NCBI RefSeq assembly: GCF_024713975.1
Contig: NC_091098.1
Location: 16,884,316-16,948,315 of the forward strand
DNA from: Paralichthys olivaceus
Lineage: Eukaryota; Chordata; Actinopteri; Pleuronectiformes; Paralichthyidae
Reading direction: 5' to 3'
DNA: 64,000 nt
Shown here: positions 1 to 22,300 of the stretch, in pieces
How positions within the stretch are numbered: position 1 is the first letter of the stretch
Layout of the letters: every line of letters begins with the position of its first letter
Program-made: the position numbers and the translations under genes
The notes under the pieces: generated by a model
Databases searched by the model: none
What the model was told of the DNA's origin: nothing
Seen by the model: only the letters and a program-made list of their open reading frames with translations

Positions 1-990
1 GTTATATATGTTGTCATAAATATATATAAATGGTCTTATTGATTATCATCATTATGTTTCTCTTGATGAGCCCTAATGTTGATCAGAGTTGAAGTCCATG
101 AATAAACAAATTGTTCATATCATTAATATAATATATATTGTATATCCAGACATTTGGTGGGGGGGCTCAAGATTTTGAGATACCTGAGAACAAATTCAAA
201 CTTTACCAAAGTACTGCACTCGAGTAGATGAGCTATGTTCTGTTGTTAATGTGTGATGATAATGTAATTGCATGAACATTTCATGTTTTATTGAGGACGT
301 AATGGTGCCATAGGCTGATGACGAGTGACGTCATTGCGCACATGCGTATGAGCGGTGGGCGGAGTCATCCAGTCGGTCAGGAAGAGGCGAAAGGCGGACA
401 CAGAAACATCAAGCGGTAAATCTTTCTCAACAGCAGCTTTTCCACCGTCACCCGGCGTTTGTTTCGGTTCCAGGTTCATCACAGAACTGCGATGAACGCG
501 CGGGCTATAGTTTCAGAGAGATTGAGTGAAATGACAGCGATTGAAACCGCTGGAAACACCGTTAGCTTCGACGCTAGCTGCTGTTAGCTGCTTTGACAGG
601 CCCCGGACTGCACCGCACAGCGTCTGAGCAGGAACGAGAACCCAGCAGCGAAATGTTGTGTTTACACCGTCCTCTCTGTCCTCTCTCTGTCTGTTAGCCG
701 AGGCTTTGCTCTGGTGAAGTTAGTCCGAATACACCGGAATGTTTTAATGGAAATAAAAGCTAAAAGGAAACCGGTGTTCCAGCGTCACCGGCGTTATCTG
801 GGTTACTTCTGCTAAACAGGAGGAACTGTCGAGGAAACCACATACGTGTTGTATCAGCACTGTGCTCATCACAGAAAGTCTTACTCACCCTGCGCACTTC
901 TGACAAACCCTCTATGATTGAATTATCAGTGGCTGACTTTATAGTCTATATCTATGACCTGTTTTTTTTTTTACTCTCTTTTTTTCATAG
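1..990 (+). promoter_or_regulatory. rhoa: rhoa upstream region and promoter
   Basis: No coding region is convincing here. Positions 300-720 are richer in CpG than the AT-rich flank at 1-290 and probably hold the promoter and a non-coding first exon of rhoa, because the first coding exon begins exactly at its ATG after an acceptor ending at 990. A full cAMP-response palindrome, TGACGTCA, lies at 326-333, followed by a GCGCACATGCG stretch resembling an NRF1 site. A possible donor is near 714, but I cannot fix the exon limits. A 64-codon minus-strand ORF at 288-482 is treated as chance. Confidence 0.5.
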
Positions 991-2735
<1,745 letters not shown>

Positions 2736-4270
2736 GCGGAGATGAGGAGGGAGCTGATCTCGAGCACAGATGGAGAGGGTGGCTTCTGATGAGATTTGAC
2801 ATAGGGGAGAATATCGGGGAGGTCCCAGAAAAGTTTTGCAGATGTTCAAGTTCTGATCTGCCAATTATCCTCAGCAAATTAAAGCAGGTCTGAAATGAAT
2901 TGATAGGCTTCTACACATTGGTCCTTTGTCTATACTATTAGGTTATGTGCCATTTTGCTTGCATCTATCAAAAATGTTCAGATCTAGAAGTCTCTAAGGC
3001 AGGTGGTGGGGGGGTGGGGATGATTTAAAGTTGAGTAGATGTAAACAGATTGAAATGTGCCATGATGGGAATGAAGAGAGAAAAAAGGTCCTTACCAGGC
3101 CAAAGATAATGTGGAAATGAGAGAGAGAAAGGAAAAAAAAGACATTAATATAAAATAGTTTTGAATTAAGACCATGTGTAAGTGGATTTTACACAGTATC
3201 GCCTACATGTAGTGCCTTGAGAGCAGTGGTCATGAAGAGTAAGTTAAGGGGTAGGGATTCATAACTTGGATGGGATGTTATGTCGTTTATAGTGTCCTCA
3301 CTTCATGTTTGTGAATGCTTCTCCCCTGTTATTGGCTTGGCTCCTTCAGGCCCATTTTCTGACTCAGGCGCTATGCAGGGGTATGCCTAAACCAGATTGT
3401 ATAAGATATTTTCCCATACTGAATTACTCACATGAACTTCAGTGTGTGTGTGTTTGCGTGCGTGCGCAGCTGTATGGTGGTTTGTTTTTTCCAGTGCAGG
3501 TCTGCATGTGGTGAATGTGTGTATATTTGTGCGCGTGTGTATTAACATACTATGTGTCTACGTACTGTATGCATGGAAAATCCCTCTGTGTCTCTGACCT
3601 AACCCCATGTTTCCATGCCAAAGTTACCCCTGATGACCACATTTACTGGCTCTGGCGGGTAATGGAACCAACAGCTACTCATTGTGATATACAAACCTTC
3701 ACTTTACTGGAAGACATTTTACTGTAGCTAGAGGCACAATCAGGTTAAACATGTTATGAGTTCTTAGGACCTTTTTGTGTATACCAGAGATTCATTTGAT
3801 TGTGTTAATCAGTGGGTAAAATCACGAGTGGTGTAGTCGATAAGTTGAATATTCTTTCATATAGACGATAGGGTTGTCTCATTACTATAATGTCCATTAT
3901 GTACTGTATGTCTTACAAGGCCTTGCAAGGACATGTTAATGATGTGTATTTCAAGTTTGCCTTTTACTCAACTCTCCCATCGTCCCTTTTATGATATTGT
4001 CATTATTGTACTATAACTTTTTATTGTTGATGTCTCTAATTATCTTAGTATTTTTTAATCATTCTACTTAATCCTGTTATTATCAGCTTATGTCAGTTAA
4101 ATGATAAAATTGTAACCGTAGTATTTCATTTAATTAATTGAAGGTCAAGCCTGGGCTGCGAGGTTGGAAGGTTTTGGGGGGTGGGCTGCTGGAGCTTTTT
4201 TTTTGTACTGTGACATATTGGGATTTCTGGATTTCTCTTTTTCCAAATAAAGCCGGTATTAGGGTTTTCT
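2736..4270 (+). other. rhoa: rhoa 3' UTR
   Basis: About 1.5 kb follows the rhoa stop codon and ends soon after an AATAAA poly(A) signal at 4246-4251. The small open frames inside it have no splice context and no recognisable protein, so they are not genes. GT-rich tracts lie near 3442-3470. The next gene's promoter begins within a few hundred bases. Confidence 0.75.
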
Positions 4271-4439
4271 GTTGTATGGTGTCTCTGCTCCTTGATCCAT
4301 TCATTCATTAACAATAACCATAGTTATATGATTGGTTTAATTACTACAGATAAGAGAGGCATGACTGGTTAAAACAAATATTTGGATTTGGATCTGATGA
4401 ACAGAAACATGACAACATGCACATCCTCCTCCGTTTATC

Positions 4440-4676
4440 TGTCACGCGCTCCTAGCGTAGGCTCGGCCAGCTCGTCTCGTCCAATCATCGTCCACATTCT
4501 TGCATTCCCTTTCCAAGCACCAATCAGAAAGCAGAGTCAGACGCTGGTCCCGCCCAGCCGAAGTGTTGTCCTGCTGTGGCCATTTTACACTTTGAGTCCC
4601 TGAGAAACCAAACAGGCTTCTCACCTGCGCTGCTCGCCGACATTCAAAGAGCTGCTGTCGGGTACATGTCACGCTG
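4440..4676 (+). promoter_or_regulatory. RBM gene promoter and probable non-coding exon 1
   Basis: A CpG-richer stretch with a GC-box-like CCCGCCC near 4550 ends in a good donor, CTG|GTAAGT, at 4676/4677. It is probably the first, untranslated exon of the downstream RBM gene. A second untranslated segment is likely just before the ATG at 5217, after an acceptor near 5175. Positions 4677-5175 would then be an intron. It includes a short CA run near 4874-4892 and nothing else I recognise. Confidence 0.5.
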
Positions 4677-5216
4677 GTAAGTGTTCCTCTGACCTCACGT
4701 ACAAACGTCGGTGTTGTGTTTGCAAACCTCCGAAGCCCGTTGAGCGGCTCAGCTCGGAGCAGCTAGCCAACCCCGGGTTAGCATAGTTTAGCATGTGCGC
4801 TAACGGAGATGACCGCCACACGTCATTGTTGATCACTCCATTTTTTTTGGGATAGTATGTTTGAGCTCGATCAGACACACACACACACACACAGTTTATA
4901 TCCAGTAGAGATGCAGGGATACTGTGTCTGTGTCAGCCGCTTGGGGTGAATAGCGTATAAAGCGGTGACGATAGACTCCATTAAAGTTATGGAAGTCTGT
5001 GCAGCACCAGAAATGCACCAAACCTGGGGGCAGGTAAGGAGGCTGCAGCAGCCGCCTCTGCTGAAGGCACGTCCCAAACTTACTGCATTAAAGCAGCTTT
5101 CATGATTGACTCTGTGCTTCTTAACGATGAGGTATGTGCACAGTCAATGTGATCATTAATTCTCTTTGAAACCAGAGAGAAAAGGTCAGAGACTGGGACC
5201 AGAGTCAGTGGCCGAC

Positions 5217-13886
<8,670 letters not shown>

Positions 13887-14700
13887 ATCCTCTACATCCT
13901 GACAAGGGAACGTCCCGGACAAAAGGACAAAGCCCAGCACGCAACACTTCACCATGATCATCATATATAAGCCTTTTCATTTTGTTTTGACTCTACAGTT
14001 ACCTCAACAGTGGTAATACATATGAACTGAACTGATCCTGTAGCAGTGGATGTCAGGATATTGCACAGAATGCACCTTTTTTTTTGCTTTCTTCCTGTAT
14101 GATGCAGTTTTGCGTTCTCACTTGCTTCAGAGCTTGTGTCTGATTAACAAGCCTTATGTGGTTGGGAAACATTTGCTGTGGGAACGTGAAAGATCGCTGA
14201 AGATCTTTATTGGCAGCAAATTATTTTTTCTAATATTACTGTCTATGCACCATAGATTTTTTTTATTTAATGTAATATGCCTTACCATTCAGTGAATGAC
14301 TGATCTGGGCATAAAGTGTACATACATTTTAGAATGAGCACTTTTATACCACGGTGGGAGCTGTGAGACTGTGGCCTCGTGAAATGGACAGGGTCACACA
14401 AACACTAGTGTGTGGGTGAAAAGTGTGTCAGTTTGTTATATCACATGTATGAATTCAAGATGTAATACATACTTATCTCTGGAGAAAATAGTTTTTCTAT
14501 GTGTATTTCTTCAAACGTGTTTCATTAAGCTTATAAAAATAATTATCACTATTAATCCACGATGTCTTCTGCGGGCGAGCCAGTCAACGGTTGTATCATT
14601 TCCACATTTTAACTTTAAATTTCCAAATTGTGTTGTGTGCAAGATTTAAAAAGAGGAATATGATGCAACTCGTGTTGTTTGTGTTTCTAATGCAACATCT
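13887..14700 (+). other. RBM gene 3' UTR / spacer to lrrc23
   Basis: I searched this stretch by eye for the missing G-patch core (Met-Gly-Trp followed by Gly-rich codons) and the usual RBM5/10 tail and found neither. There is no clean AATAAA; weaker candidates are CATAAA near 14310 and TATAAA near 14532. The sequence is otherwise AT-rich and featureless. Confidence 0.5.
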
Positions 14701-14800
14701 CGAGCTGCAGAAGTCGATGTTGCAGGGCACGTTCTTTCTTTTTTTAAATCTGAGAACTGTTTGATTCTCACGCGCGTTAACTCACTTGTGCGCTTGTTAA

Positions 14801-14814
14801 GTTTCCATGGCAAC
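14801..14814 (+). promoter_or_regulatory. lrrc23: RFX X-box in the lrrc23 promoter
   Basis: GTTTCCATGGCAAC, a near-perfect two-half-site RFX X-box, lies about 245 bases upstream of the lrrc23 ATG. RFX factors drive ciliary genes through such sites, usually within a few hundred bases of the start, and LRRC23 is an axonemal radial-spoke protein, so site and gene agree. The surrounding 14760-15057 is the CpG-richer promoter and 5' UTR. Confidence 0.75.
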
Positions 14815-15057
14815 AAGCGTAAACACAGATCACGGTTAGCTCATTAGCTTCCCCGCAGTTAGCTTCTTGGTGGTTGTAGTTGTATTGTGAAGTCACTAAG
14901 CTGAGTTTAGTTTTGGTTGCTGCTCGCTACGGTCACATAAAGTTCTGCTAGTCTAGCTAACCCAGACGGTTGCGTTCATTATTAGCTAGCTACCGAAAAC
15001 TCGCTTACGCGTGAACGGAGGATTTGTATTTTGTGAAATTAAGCCAAGTGGACCATC

Positions 15058-17354
15058 ATGTCTGACGTGGACGAAGACACAGTCGTGTCGGATGTAGATG
15101 GAGAGGAAGACACTCTTAAAGTGGGGGGAGAGGACGAGAAGGTAAAGTTGACTGAGCGATTAAATGAATCTCAGAAGTGAATGAATTCTCACACATTTTG
15201 TAAATGGATGGTAAAGCTGTCTGGAGGATAGACTCAAGGAAATAGATAGTGTAATGATCCTGAGGGAAATAAGGCATCCAGTAACACAAAACATTAAAAC
15301 ACAAGAGCTTAAGAATAACAAGAGTCACTTTAAAGCCACTCTCCATTTTACAATAACAGTGCATCAACAGGTTATTTCGCCATTCATTAAAAGAAAGACG
15401 CTTGACCTGACTTCATCCACACACCACCTGCCCTCCAATGTAATAACATGGAGGAGACCTTACATCCACAGGTGTAATGTAGTCAACATTTAACCCACGA
15501 CATTAAAAGAATGGGACTGTACAAACTAATCCTATAGAGTTACAGTGTGGAGACTTGAGAGACACAAGTTGAGAGAATGTTTTAACCCTCATCTGCAAGA
15601 TTCTGGATTTCTTAAGATTTGACTTTTTAAAAAACTACAGGCCCCATACTTAGACACAAACATTGGGGTTTATAATTATGTGTCCAATAATTGCACGAAT
15701 AATTCTTTGATATATAGATGATATTGTCCCTCTCTGTGTTCAACAGGTGCAGGTTTGCAATCTTACCCAGGAAACCATAAGTGAGGGGCTGTCGTTGCTG
15801 TGCAGAACAGGAAATGGACTTAGACATGCATTTGTCAAACTGGACTTAAAAGACAAGTATGGAGAGAAAGATATGTGTGAAATAAAATTGCCTTTGGCCT
15901 GTAGTTTTAATTCATATCATCATCATATATAATTCTTCTGATTCCTTACCCCTCAGAGGACTGAATGACATAGCTGCAATTAGCAGCTTCGTTCACCTTC
16001 GTTTCCTGGATATGTCCAATAACCACCTCACTGATCTGTCCCCTCTGGCATCTCTGATCCATCTGCTGTGGCTGAAGGCAAGAAGCTCTCGTATTTGTTA
16101 GTTTGGACACTAACATCTCTGGGGCTGTCACTATCGTTCATTATGATTGATGGTAACCCCTGAATGCATCTCTTCTGCAGGTTGACAATAATGCTATTGC
16201 ATGCTTCAAAGGAAATCCTTTCACTCAGTTAAGCTACCTGCAGTGGCTGAGTGTGGCTGTCAACCGGCTCACAGACCTAGACGGCCTAGTTGGACCTTCT
16301 TTAGAGAGCCTCAATCTTAAAGGTTTGGTTTTTTAGTTTGTGTTTTCAAATCTGGAAAAGTTCACTTTCATTCTTTTTTAAAATTGGGGAAGTCATAATA
16401 AGATACTGCAACTTATTAGTGGATCAGAAGGCACTTTACTCTCGTTTAGTCTTAGATGTAAAACTTTCTCTATCCCCTCAGCAAGGTATCAAATATCTAG
16501 TTCCTATAATGTATATTATTAGATGGCAATTTTGAAATCTCTTTGGCAGGTAACGGTATTAAAACAGTGAAGAGCCTTCAGCAGGGCTGTTTTGGCAACC
16601 TGGCAACTCTAGAGCTGAGAGGAAACCACCTCGAAACCACTCATGGCATTAACCTTCCAAACCTGCAACGATTATATCTGGTAATAACCCTTCCATGAAT
16701 TGGTTCATGACACTAGTATGTATGTGATAACCAGAGAACTGCTGCCTGCAACCATCCTTGCTCTCTGCTCAGGCCCAAAATGTAATCAAACGTCTGGAGG
16801 GTTTGGAGAGGTTAGAGCACCTGACCACCCTTCATCTGAGAGACAACCAACTGGAATCTCTGGATGGTCTCAGCCCCAACATGAAGTGTCTTAAATACCT
16901 CAATGTCAGGTATACAGTTGAATCAGCCTGTTACAATGATATCACCAGTGACTTAGTGCATGCATTATTAATTCCGTAAAGATTATATATCACAAATATT
17001 GTTTTCTCTCTCCCCTTAGAGGCAATGCAATCTTAGATGAGAATGGCCTACGGGGCCTTGGGCTTGTGTCAAAAACCCTGCGTGCTCTGGTGATTTCTAA
17101 CAACCCGCTGGTGGAAACAACAGACTCCCGAATAAGTGTGCTGCTTCTTGTTCCGCAGCTGGAGCGAATTGACAAAGATCCTGTCTCCGCTGAGGAGAGG
17201 ACTGAGGCCCAGGAGAGAATGAAGGTAAAGCCGGAAAACATTTAAATTTCACATTTTGATGTGATCAATAAAAACAAAACAATCCTTTTTCCTATTTTTC
17301 TAATGGCATGTACCATTTCAGGAACTTCAAGAAGAGGAAATACCTGAACCTTGA
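15058..17354 (+). CDS. lrrc23: LRRC23, leucine-rich radial-spoke protein, 8 exons
   Basis: Exons are 15058-15141, 15747-15856, 15957-16077, 16181-16322, 16550-16680, 16773-16909, 17020-17224 and 17322-17354, giving 320 codons. The protein has an acidic N-terminus, the conserved segment EGLSLLCRTGNGLRHA (about residues 41-56), then SDS22-like 22-residue leucine-rich repeats (for example HLRFLDMSNNHLTDLSPL and LTTLHLRDNQLESLDG), a cap containing LRALVISNNPL, and a short acidic tail. Block order and wording match vertebrate LRRC23, a structural protein of sperm and ciliary radial spoke 3. Human LRRC23 is slightly longer at both ends. The intron after exon 3 starts with GC rather than GT (16078-16079). 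A poly(A) signal AATAAA is at 17471-17476, and the promoter carries an X-box. Confidence 0.95.
15190..15560 (+). repeat. Retroelement-tail-like repeat in lrrc23 intron 1
   Basis: The segment holding AATGATCCTGAGGGAAAT, then GGCATCCAGT and an A-rich stretch, resembles the teleost retroelement 3' region also seen inverted at 1310-1376. The limits are approximate, and the right-hand half is assigned only because it continues the same A-rich composition. Confidence 0.4.
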
Positions 17355-17470
17355 GATTTGCAACAATAGCCTAAATGAGGAAGTGTTTGACTTCCTTGAC
17401 TTTCTTGAAAAGACAGGTGGATGGGTGACTGTGACCTTGAAGTATTCTGTAAAGTATATGATGCATCATT

Positions 17471-17476
17471 AATAAA
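17471..17476 (+). promoter_or_regulatory. lrrc23: lrrc23 poly(A) signal
   Basis: AATAAA lies 117 bases after the lrrc23 stop codon, the only canonical signal in the 3' flank, implying a short 3' UTR. Confidence 0.8.
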
Positions 17477-17479
17477 TGT

Positions 17480-18590
17480 GCACATTACAATAGCTTGTGT
17501 CATGTTTTCACATACTTACAGCCAATATTTGAAAGCATATAACGTTAAAATTGATATTTCTGTTGCATCCACTGACATGTAAAAATGCAGGTAATCAGCT
17601 GAAGTTACAAATCAAGGGGTCTGTGACTAAGGAATTATAAAGAGGTTGCTATTTGAGCCTCTCCAGACAGTTCTCTTTCCCTGAGTAAGGATGAGAGGGC
17701 ATATTTTGCCTCCTCTTCCTTATTGGCAGGGTTCCAGCGGCAGCTTTAAAGGGACAGTGACATGATACATGTGGAAAATCCCCAGGATCAAGTATGATAA
17801 TAAGAAGAGAATGCTCATTGTGTCCGATCAGAATAGTTTTTGACTCACAGTGTCATATTCAGTTGACTATGGCATTTCCACATTTTCCACACAGCATCAT
17901 CACACTGTTGCCTCATCCAGGAAGAAGACTGACAAGATCTAAACATAGTTTCTTGACTTGAATGAAGAATTGAATATCTCTGTGAGTAATTTCTGTCATT
18001 GTTTTAGCAGATAATTATATATTATTGATATTATCTGCAGATCTCCACATCGTGGGTGCATCTATTGATTTATTCATTCATCAGTTCAAATCGTCCATGC
18101 TTTTCCTCTTGATATATCGATGGTATTCTCATTTAGTTAGTTAGGCTTTATTTCAGACCTGAAGGTGCACATCAGTATACATATATTAAAAAATACAGCA
18201 CAAAGATATAGAAAAACAAACATCACACATAGAGACTTTTGTTCGCGTGCTTCCAAAAGCAAGATGGATGCTTCGTGTCACTCGATGTTGTCTCAGTTAA
18301 GATTTAAAATGAGATTTAAAGTAATACTAATAATTTGAGATCACTGTCAGGAGTCAGCGATGAGGAAACACCAACTTGCACCATCTCCTCTTCCTCCAAT
18401 GATTGGATTAGGTGGGAGTGGCTGTTAGAAAACCCATAAGTCCCCCTGCTCTCGTTCCCTCCTTCCTCCTCCTCCTCGGTTGTGTGTCTGCACTGGGTCG
18501 ATCGCGGCGACGAAGACTCCCGACACCAGGAAGCAAATAACCGAGATCAACTTCCCAAGAAAAATCGAATCAAAATCAAATCCAGAAACA
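17480..18590 (+). promoter_or_regulatory. tkt: lrrc23-tkt spacer and tkt promoter / 5' UTR
   Basis: Positions 17480-18350 are AT-rich with no supported gene. A TTTATTTCAGACC stretch near 18148 may be another worn repeat tail. From about 18400 the sequence becomes CpG-richer with pyrimidine-rich segments and leads straight into the tkt start codon, so the 5' UTR is likely within the same exon. Confidence 0.5.
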
Positions 18591-19318
18591 ATGTCTAGCT
18601 ACCACAAACCAGATGAGAAAACCCTGCAGGGGCTGAAAGACCTCGCCAACAAGCTCCGGATCCACTCCATCAACGCGACATGCGCCTCAAACTCCGGGTA
18701 AGTCATTCAAAGTAACTTGTAGCTAGTGTTATTATTGGAAACTATTAGCTTATTATTATTATGATCATTATGAAGAAATATGTGGGTTATATGGACCCTG
18801 GAGCTCGCGCGCCATTCACTTGCGCGGCCTGGCTGCACGTGCTGCAGATTACCTGCACGCAGCCGCGGCGCACGAGCTAGCGAGTGGCGTCACATGTCTC
18901 CATTGAGTCTGAATCAGTTCAATTCATGTGGGTTTACAGTGCAGGCTAAAGCTAGCGTTAGCTAACAGTCTGTGGAGGTGTGTCTCGGCGCTGAGAAGTT
19001 GAAGAAATGGCTGCCCGTCCATGTCTGGGTGTTGTAGTCTTCGCTCCACAGCGTCATTACTCGTGCTTTCTGTAGCAGTCGCTCGTGAAGTCCCCAGATG
19101 AGACAGATAATTACCACAGACCTGTTTTCTTTTTTCTTTTTCACAACGAGCTAATGAGAAATCACATGACCGCGTGACGTTGTAATTTACATTTGTAGCT
19201 TCGTCTTTAAAAGAGTTCAACAGATTAGTCACACAGAGAGACAGACACACAGACAGACAGAGAGACACACAGAGAGACACACAGAGAGACAGACAGACAG
19301 ACAGAGAGACAGACAGAC

Positions 19319-19351
<33 letters not shown>

Positions 19352-22300
19352 CTGGTCTGTCCAGGAATTGTGTGTGTCACAGAGAGGAGTAGTGTAAAGT
19401 GCACCTGTTACGTTGCTTCATCCTGGAAGTCAAGAGTTCCCTGAAGCTTTCACTTCAACCTGTTTCCTCCTCCCTGATTTAACTTTACCTCCCATTTATT
19501 GAAACATGTGAAAGTCCTGCAATCATGTGAAGATGTGTTTAATTCAACCAAAACGACAAGATAAACTATACATGGATGCACTATGTAATGAGGAGTGAAA
19601 GTGTTAAACAAAACTATTCAAGGCTTCACCAAAAAAGTCCACTGTTATTATTACTTTAATATTTTTAATGTGCCAAAACTGTCTGATTTATATTTGAAAT
19701 TGTCTGATTTCTTATTTAATCCATTTGCATGTGTTCATGTAAATGTTCTATGTGAAAAGGTTCTATGGAAACAATGTTAACATTCTTGTTATAAAAAAGT
19801 GATTTTCTAAAATGAGAAATGAACAATGTCTTTGTCTTATAATATTCTTTATCTAACTTAATCCCTAGGCATTCAAAAATAAATGACAAATGATCTCAGT
19901 GTTATTTCACTGAGGTAGGTGTCACTCTTGATTGAAAATGATATAAAGTCAGTTTCCTTGGTTTCCTTGTTGAGGTTGAAAGATTTGTTGCTTTCTGTGA
20001 TTTGCAGGTTATTCTGTCTGACCTTTGACCTTCCTGGTATTGTTACCAATACCATGAGGCTTAAACACCTCAGCACAGTCAAATCTAAAACTGTTGTTTT
20101 AGATTTTTTGTTTTAGTTGTGTTATTGTCACAGAAACATTTCATATGGCATGTTTTTTAAAATGTATTTTGTATTATGTTCTTTTTTTTCCTTATTTCAC
20201 AGCTTTCAGAATTTGAAGCAGAGCTTGGCGAGACATAATGATCATATTTGTAGACAAGGACCACAACCTTTTTATGTTTTTTAAAGTTTATAATATAAAT
20301 CTTACAATTGCTTGTACAACATGCCAGGTACTTGAGTCATATTTGAAATAACCTGTAGTCTACATAATTACTATTACAATGTTTGATTATATCCGCACCC
20401 TTCCATGAAATCCAGCATTGTGTAGTTTGCACCTAATGACAAAACTGCAATGTCTGAGCTGAAAAAGTTTGTTGATAAACCAGTTATTGTCTCTTCCTTG
20501 TACCAGGATAAGGGTGAGTTGCCTCCTAAAGTTCAGTCCAGACTGTTGGGTTGCTGAACTTGATGTTCCTGTGCCGCTTTTTAACAAAGGATGTCTTTGA
20601 GTTTCATCACCTCACACTCATCACCTGTTGTTCCTCATTATTAGGCTGATATGTAACATTACGCTCGGAGAACCTGGCTGCCTTTGTCACAGCCTCTATG
20701 AATCAACTTGAGTTTTTCTCAGCAGGTCGTCTCTGAAGAAAAGTACAAGGGGTAAACTGAGCACTGTAACTGTGACCCTGAAATGCATTTGAATAAGATA
20801 ACACTGTGTGTTCCCAGCATGGTTGAAATGTTCCCATTTGAAATCTAAGCCACACAGAGAAACAGAAATGCTGTTGGTCAATGTGGAATTTCTAAACATG
20901 TGTATTACAATACTTGTACCACTGTTGCAGCAACTTACTCTTAGTCGCCACAAGTTGTCTTTTATGTTTTTTTTTTTTTAAAGCTCTCAAGTTTGGTAAC
21001 AGAGGTGAGGTGACATTGTTGCAAATTAACAATCTACTAGCATAACTGTTATTCCTAATGCTTTTTAGATGGGAGGCTGTTCCAAAACCGGTTTGCATCA
21101 AGCTCTTCTGGCTGACTAGAATCAGTTTTACACAAGTGTCTTTACTAAAACAAAGTACTTTGAAAATTAATTGTACTAAGTTCTCTTTCATGGCTGAAAA
21201 TAAAGTGTAAGGATCCCTGAATGCACCAAAACATGCATGGAGTGGTATTTGTTTTCTTTATGCATGTTGGCATTTTAACTGTTCTCCTGTCTAAGTGGTT
21301 GTCTTTCTTCTTGTTCCCAGTCACCCGACATCATGCTGCAGTGCTGCAGAGCTCATGTCTGTGCTCTTCTTCCACACCATGCGCTACAAAGCAGATGATC
21401 CTCGCAACCAATGCAACGACCGCTTTGTGCTCTCTAAGGTTTGCATATGGAGAGATCCTTCCGTTGGTCAGTTACTTGAAGTTTTGTAATGTTGGTGTTT
21501 AAAAACAACAACTTATCTCTAGGGCCATGCTGCACCGGTCCTGTATGCTGCCTGGGCAGAGGCAGGTTTTGTGAAGGAGTCTGATCTGCTCAACCTGCGC
21601 AAGATTGACTGTGACCTGGAGGGCCACCCCACACCAGTAAGTCAAGAGTCCTGAATTCTCTTCTGGTATTCATGTTTCCTTGGAGAACAGAAAAAACTGA
21701 TGCCCCAACCACCATCTATCTTGTATAACGTTTTTCCTCCCATGTTCCTGTTTCCACCAGAAACTTGCTTTTGTTGATGTGGCAACAGGCTCCCTGGGAC
21801 AGGGGCTTGGCGCTGCCTGTGGGATGGCCTATACTGGCAAACACTTTGACAAATCCAGGTGAGCATGGAGCCAAATTATGGACAAGTGATGAGGTTAAAA
21901 GATTTAAACCTAATCCAGTTAAAAAAAAAAGGTGTAGTTCAGTGTAAAACAGTCAGGAGAATAAATGTTATTATGGATTAAGTTTATAGTGAAGGGTAGA
22001 CGTTCTCAGTGTTTGACATTTCACATCTTCAGGATGTCAAGTTGCATCACAGAGTTGTTGCTTCAACATTGATTCAATGTAAATAAATTGAGTGTAATGA
22101 TTAAACTAGTTGGTCGGGACCTGCTTGGCTAAAGGGGTTCCTGATGCACCATAATCTGTTAACTGGATAAATCAGTAGTAGTGTAATTGTGTTAAGTCAG
22201 TCCATGGCAGGAGCATGTAACAGGGTCAAGAGTTGACATGCTCTGATCAGTTTTCACTGTAATTGTTGGGCTGATTTCATTAAAGTGAGTTTCATTAAAT

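Noticed and set aside
3305-3727. Two adjacent 70-codon ORFs downstream of rhoa
   Set aside because: They lie between the rhoa stop and its poly(A) signal and include GT repeats; best read as 3' UTR.
18924-19352. A Cys/Ser/Leu-rich 142-codon minus-strand ORF
   Set aside because: Generated by the ACAG tetranucleotide repeat in tkt intron 1.
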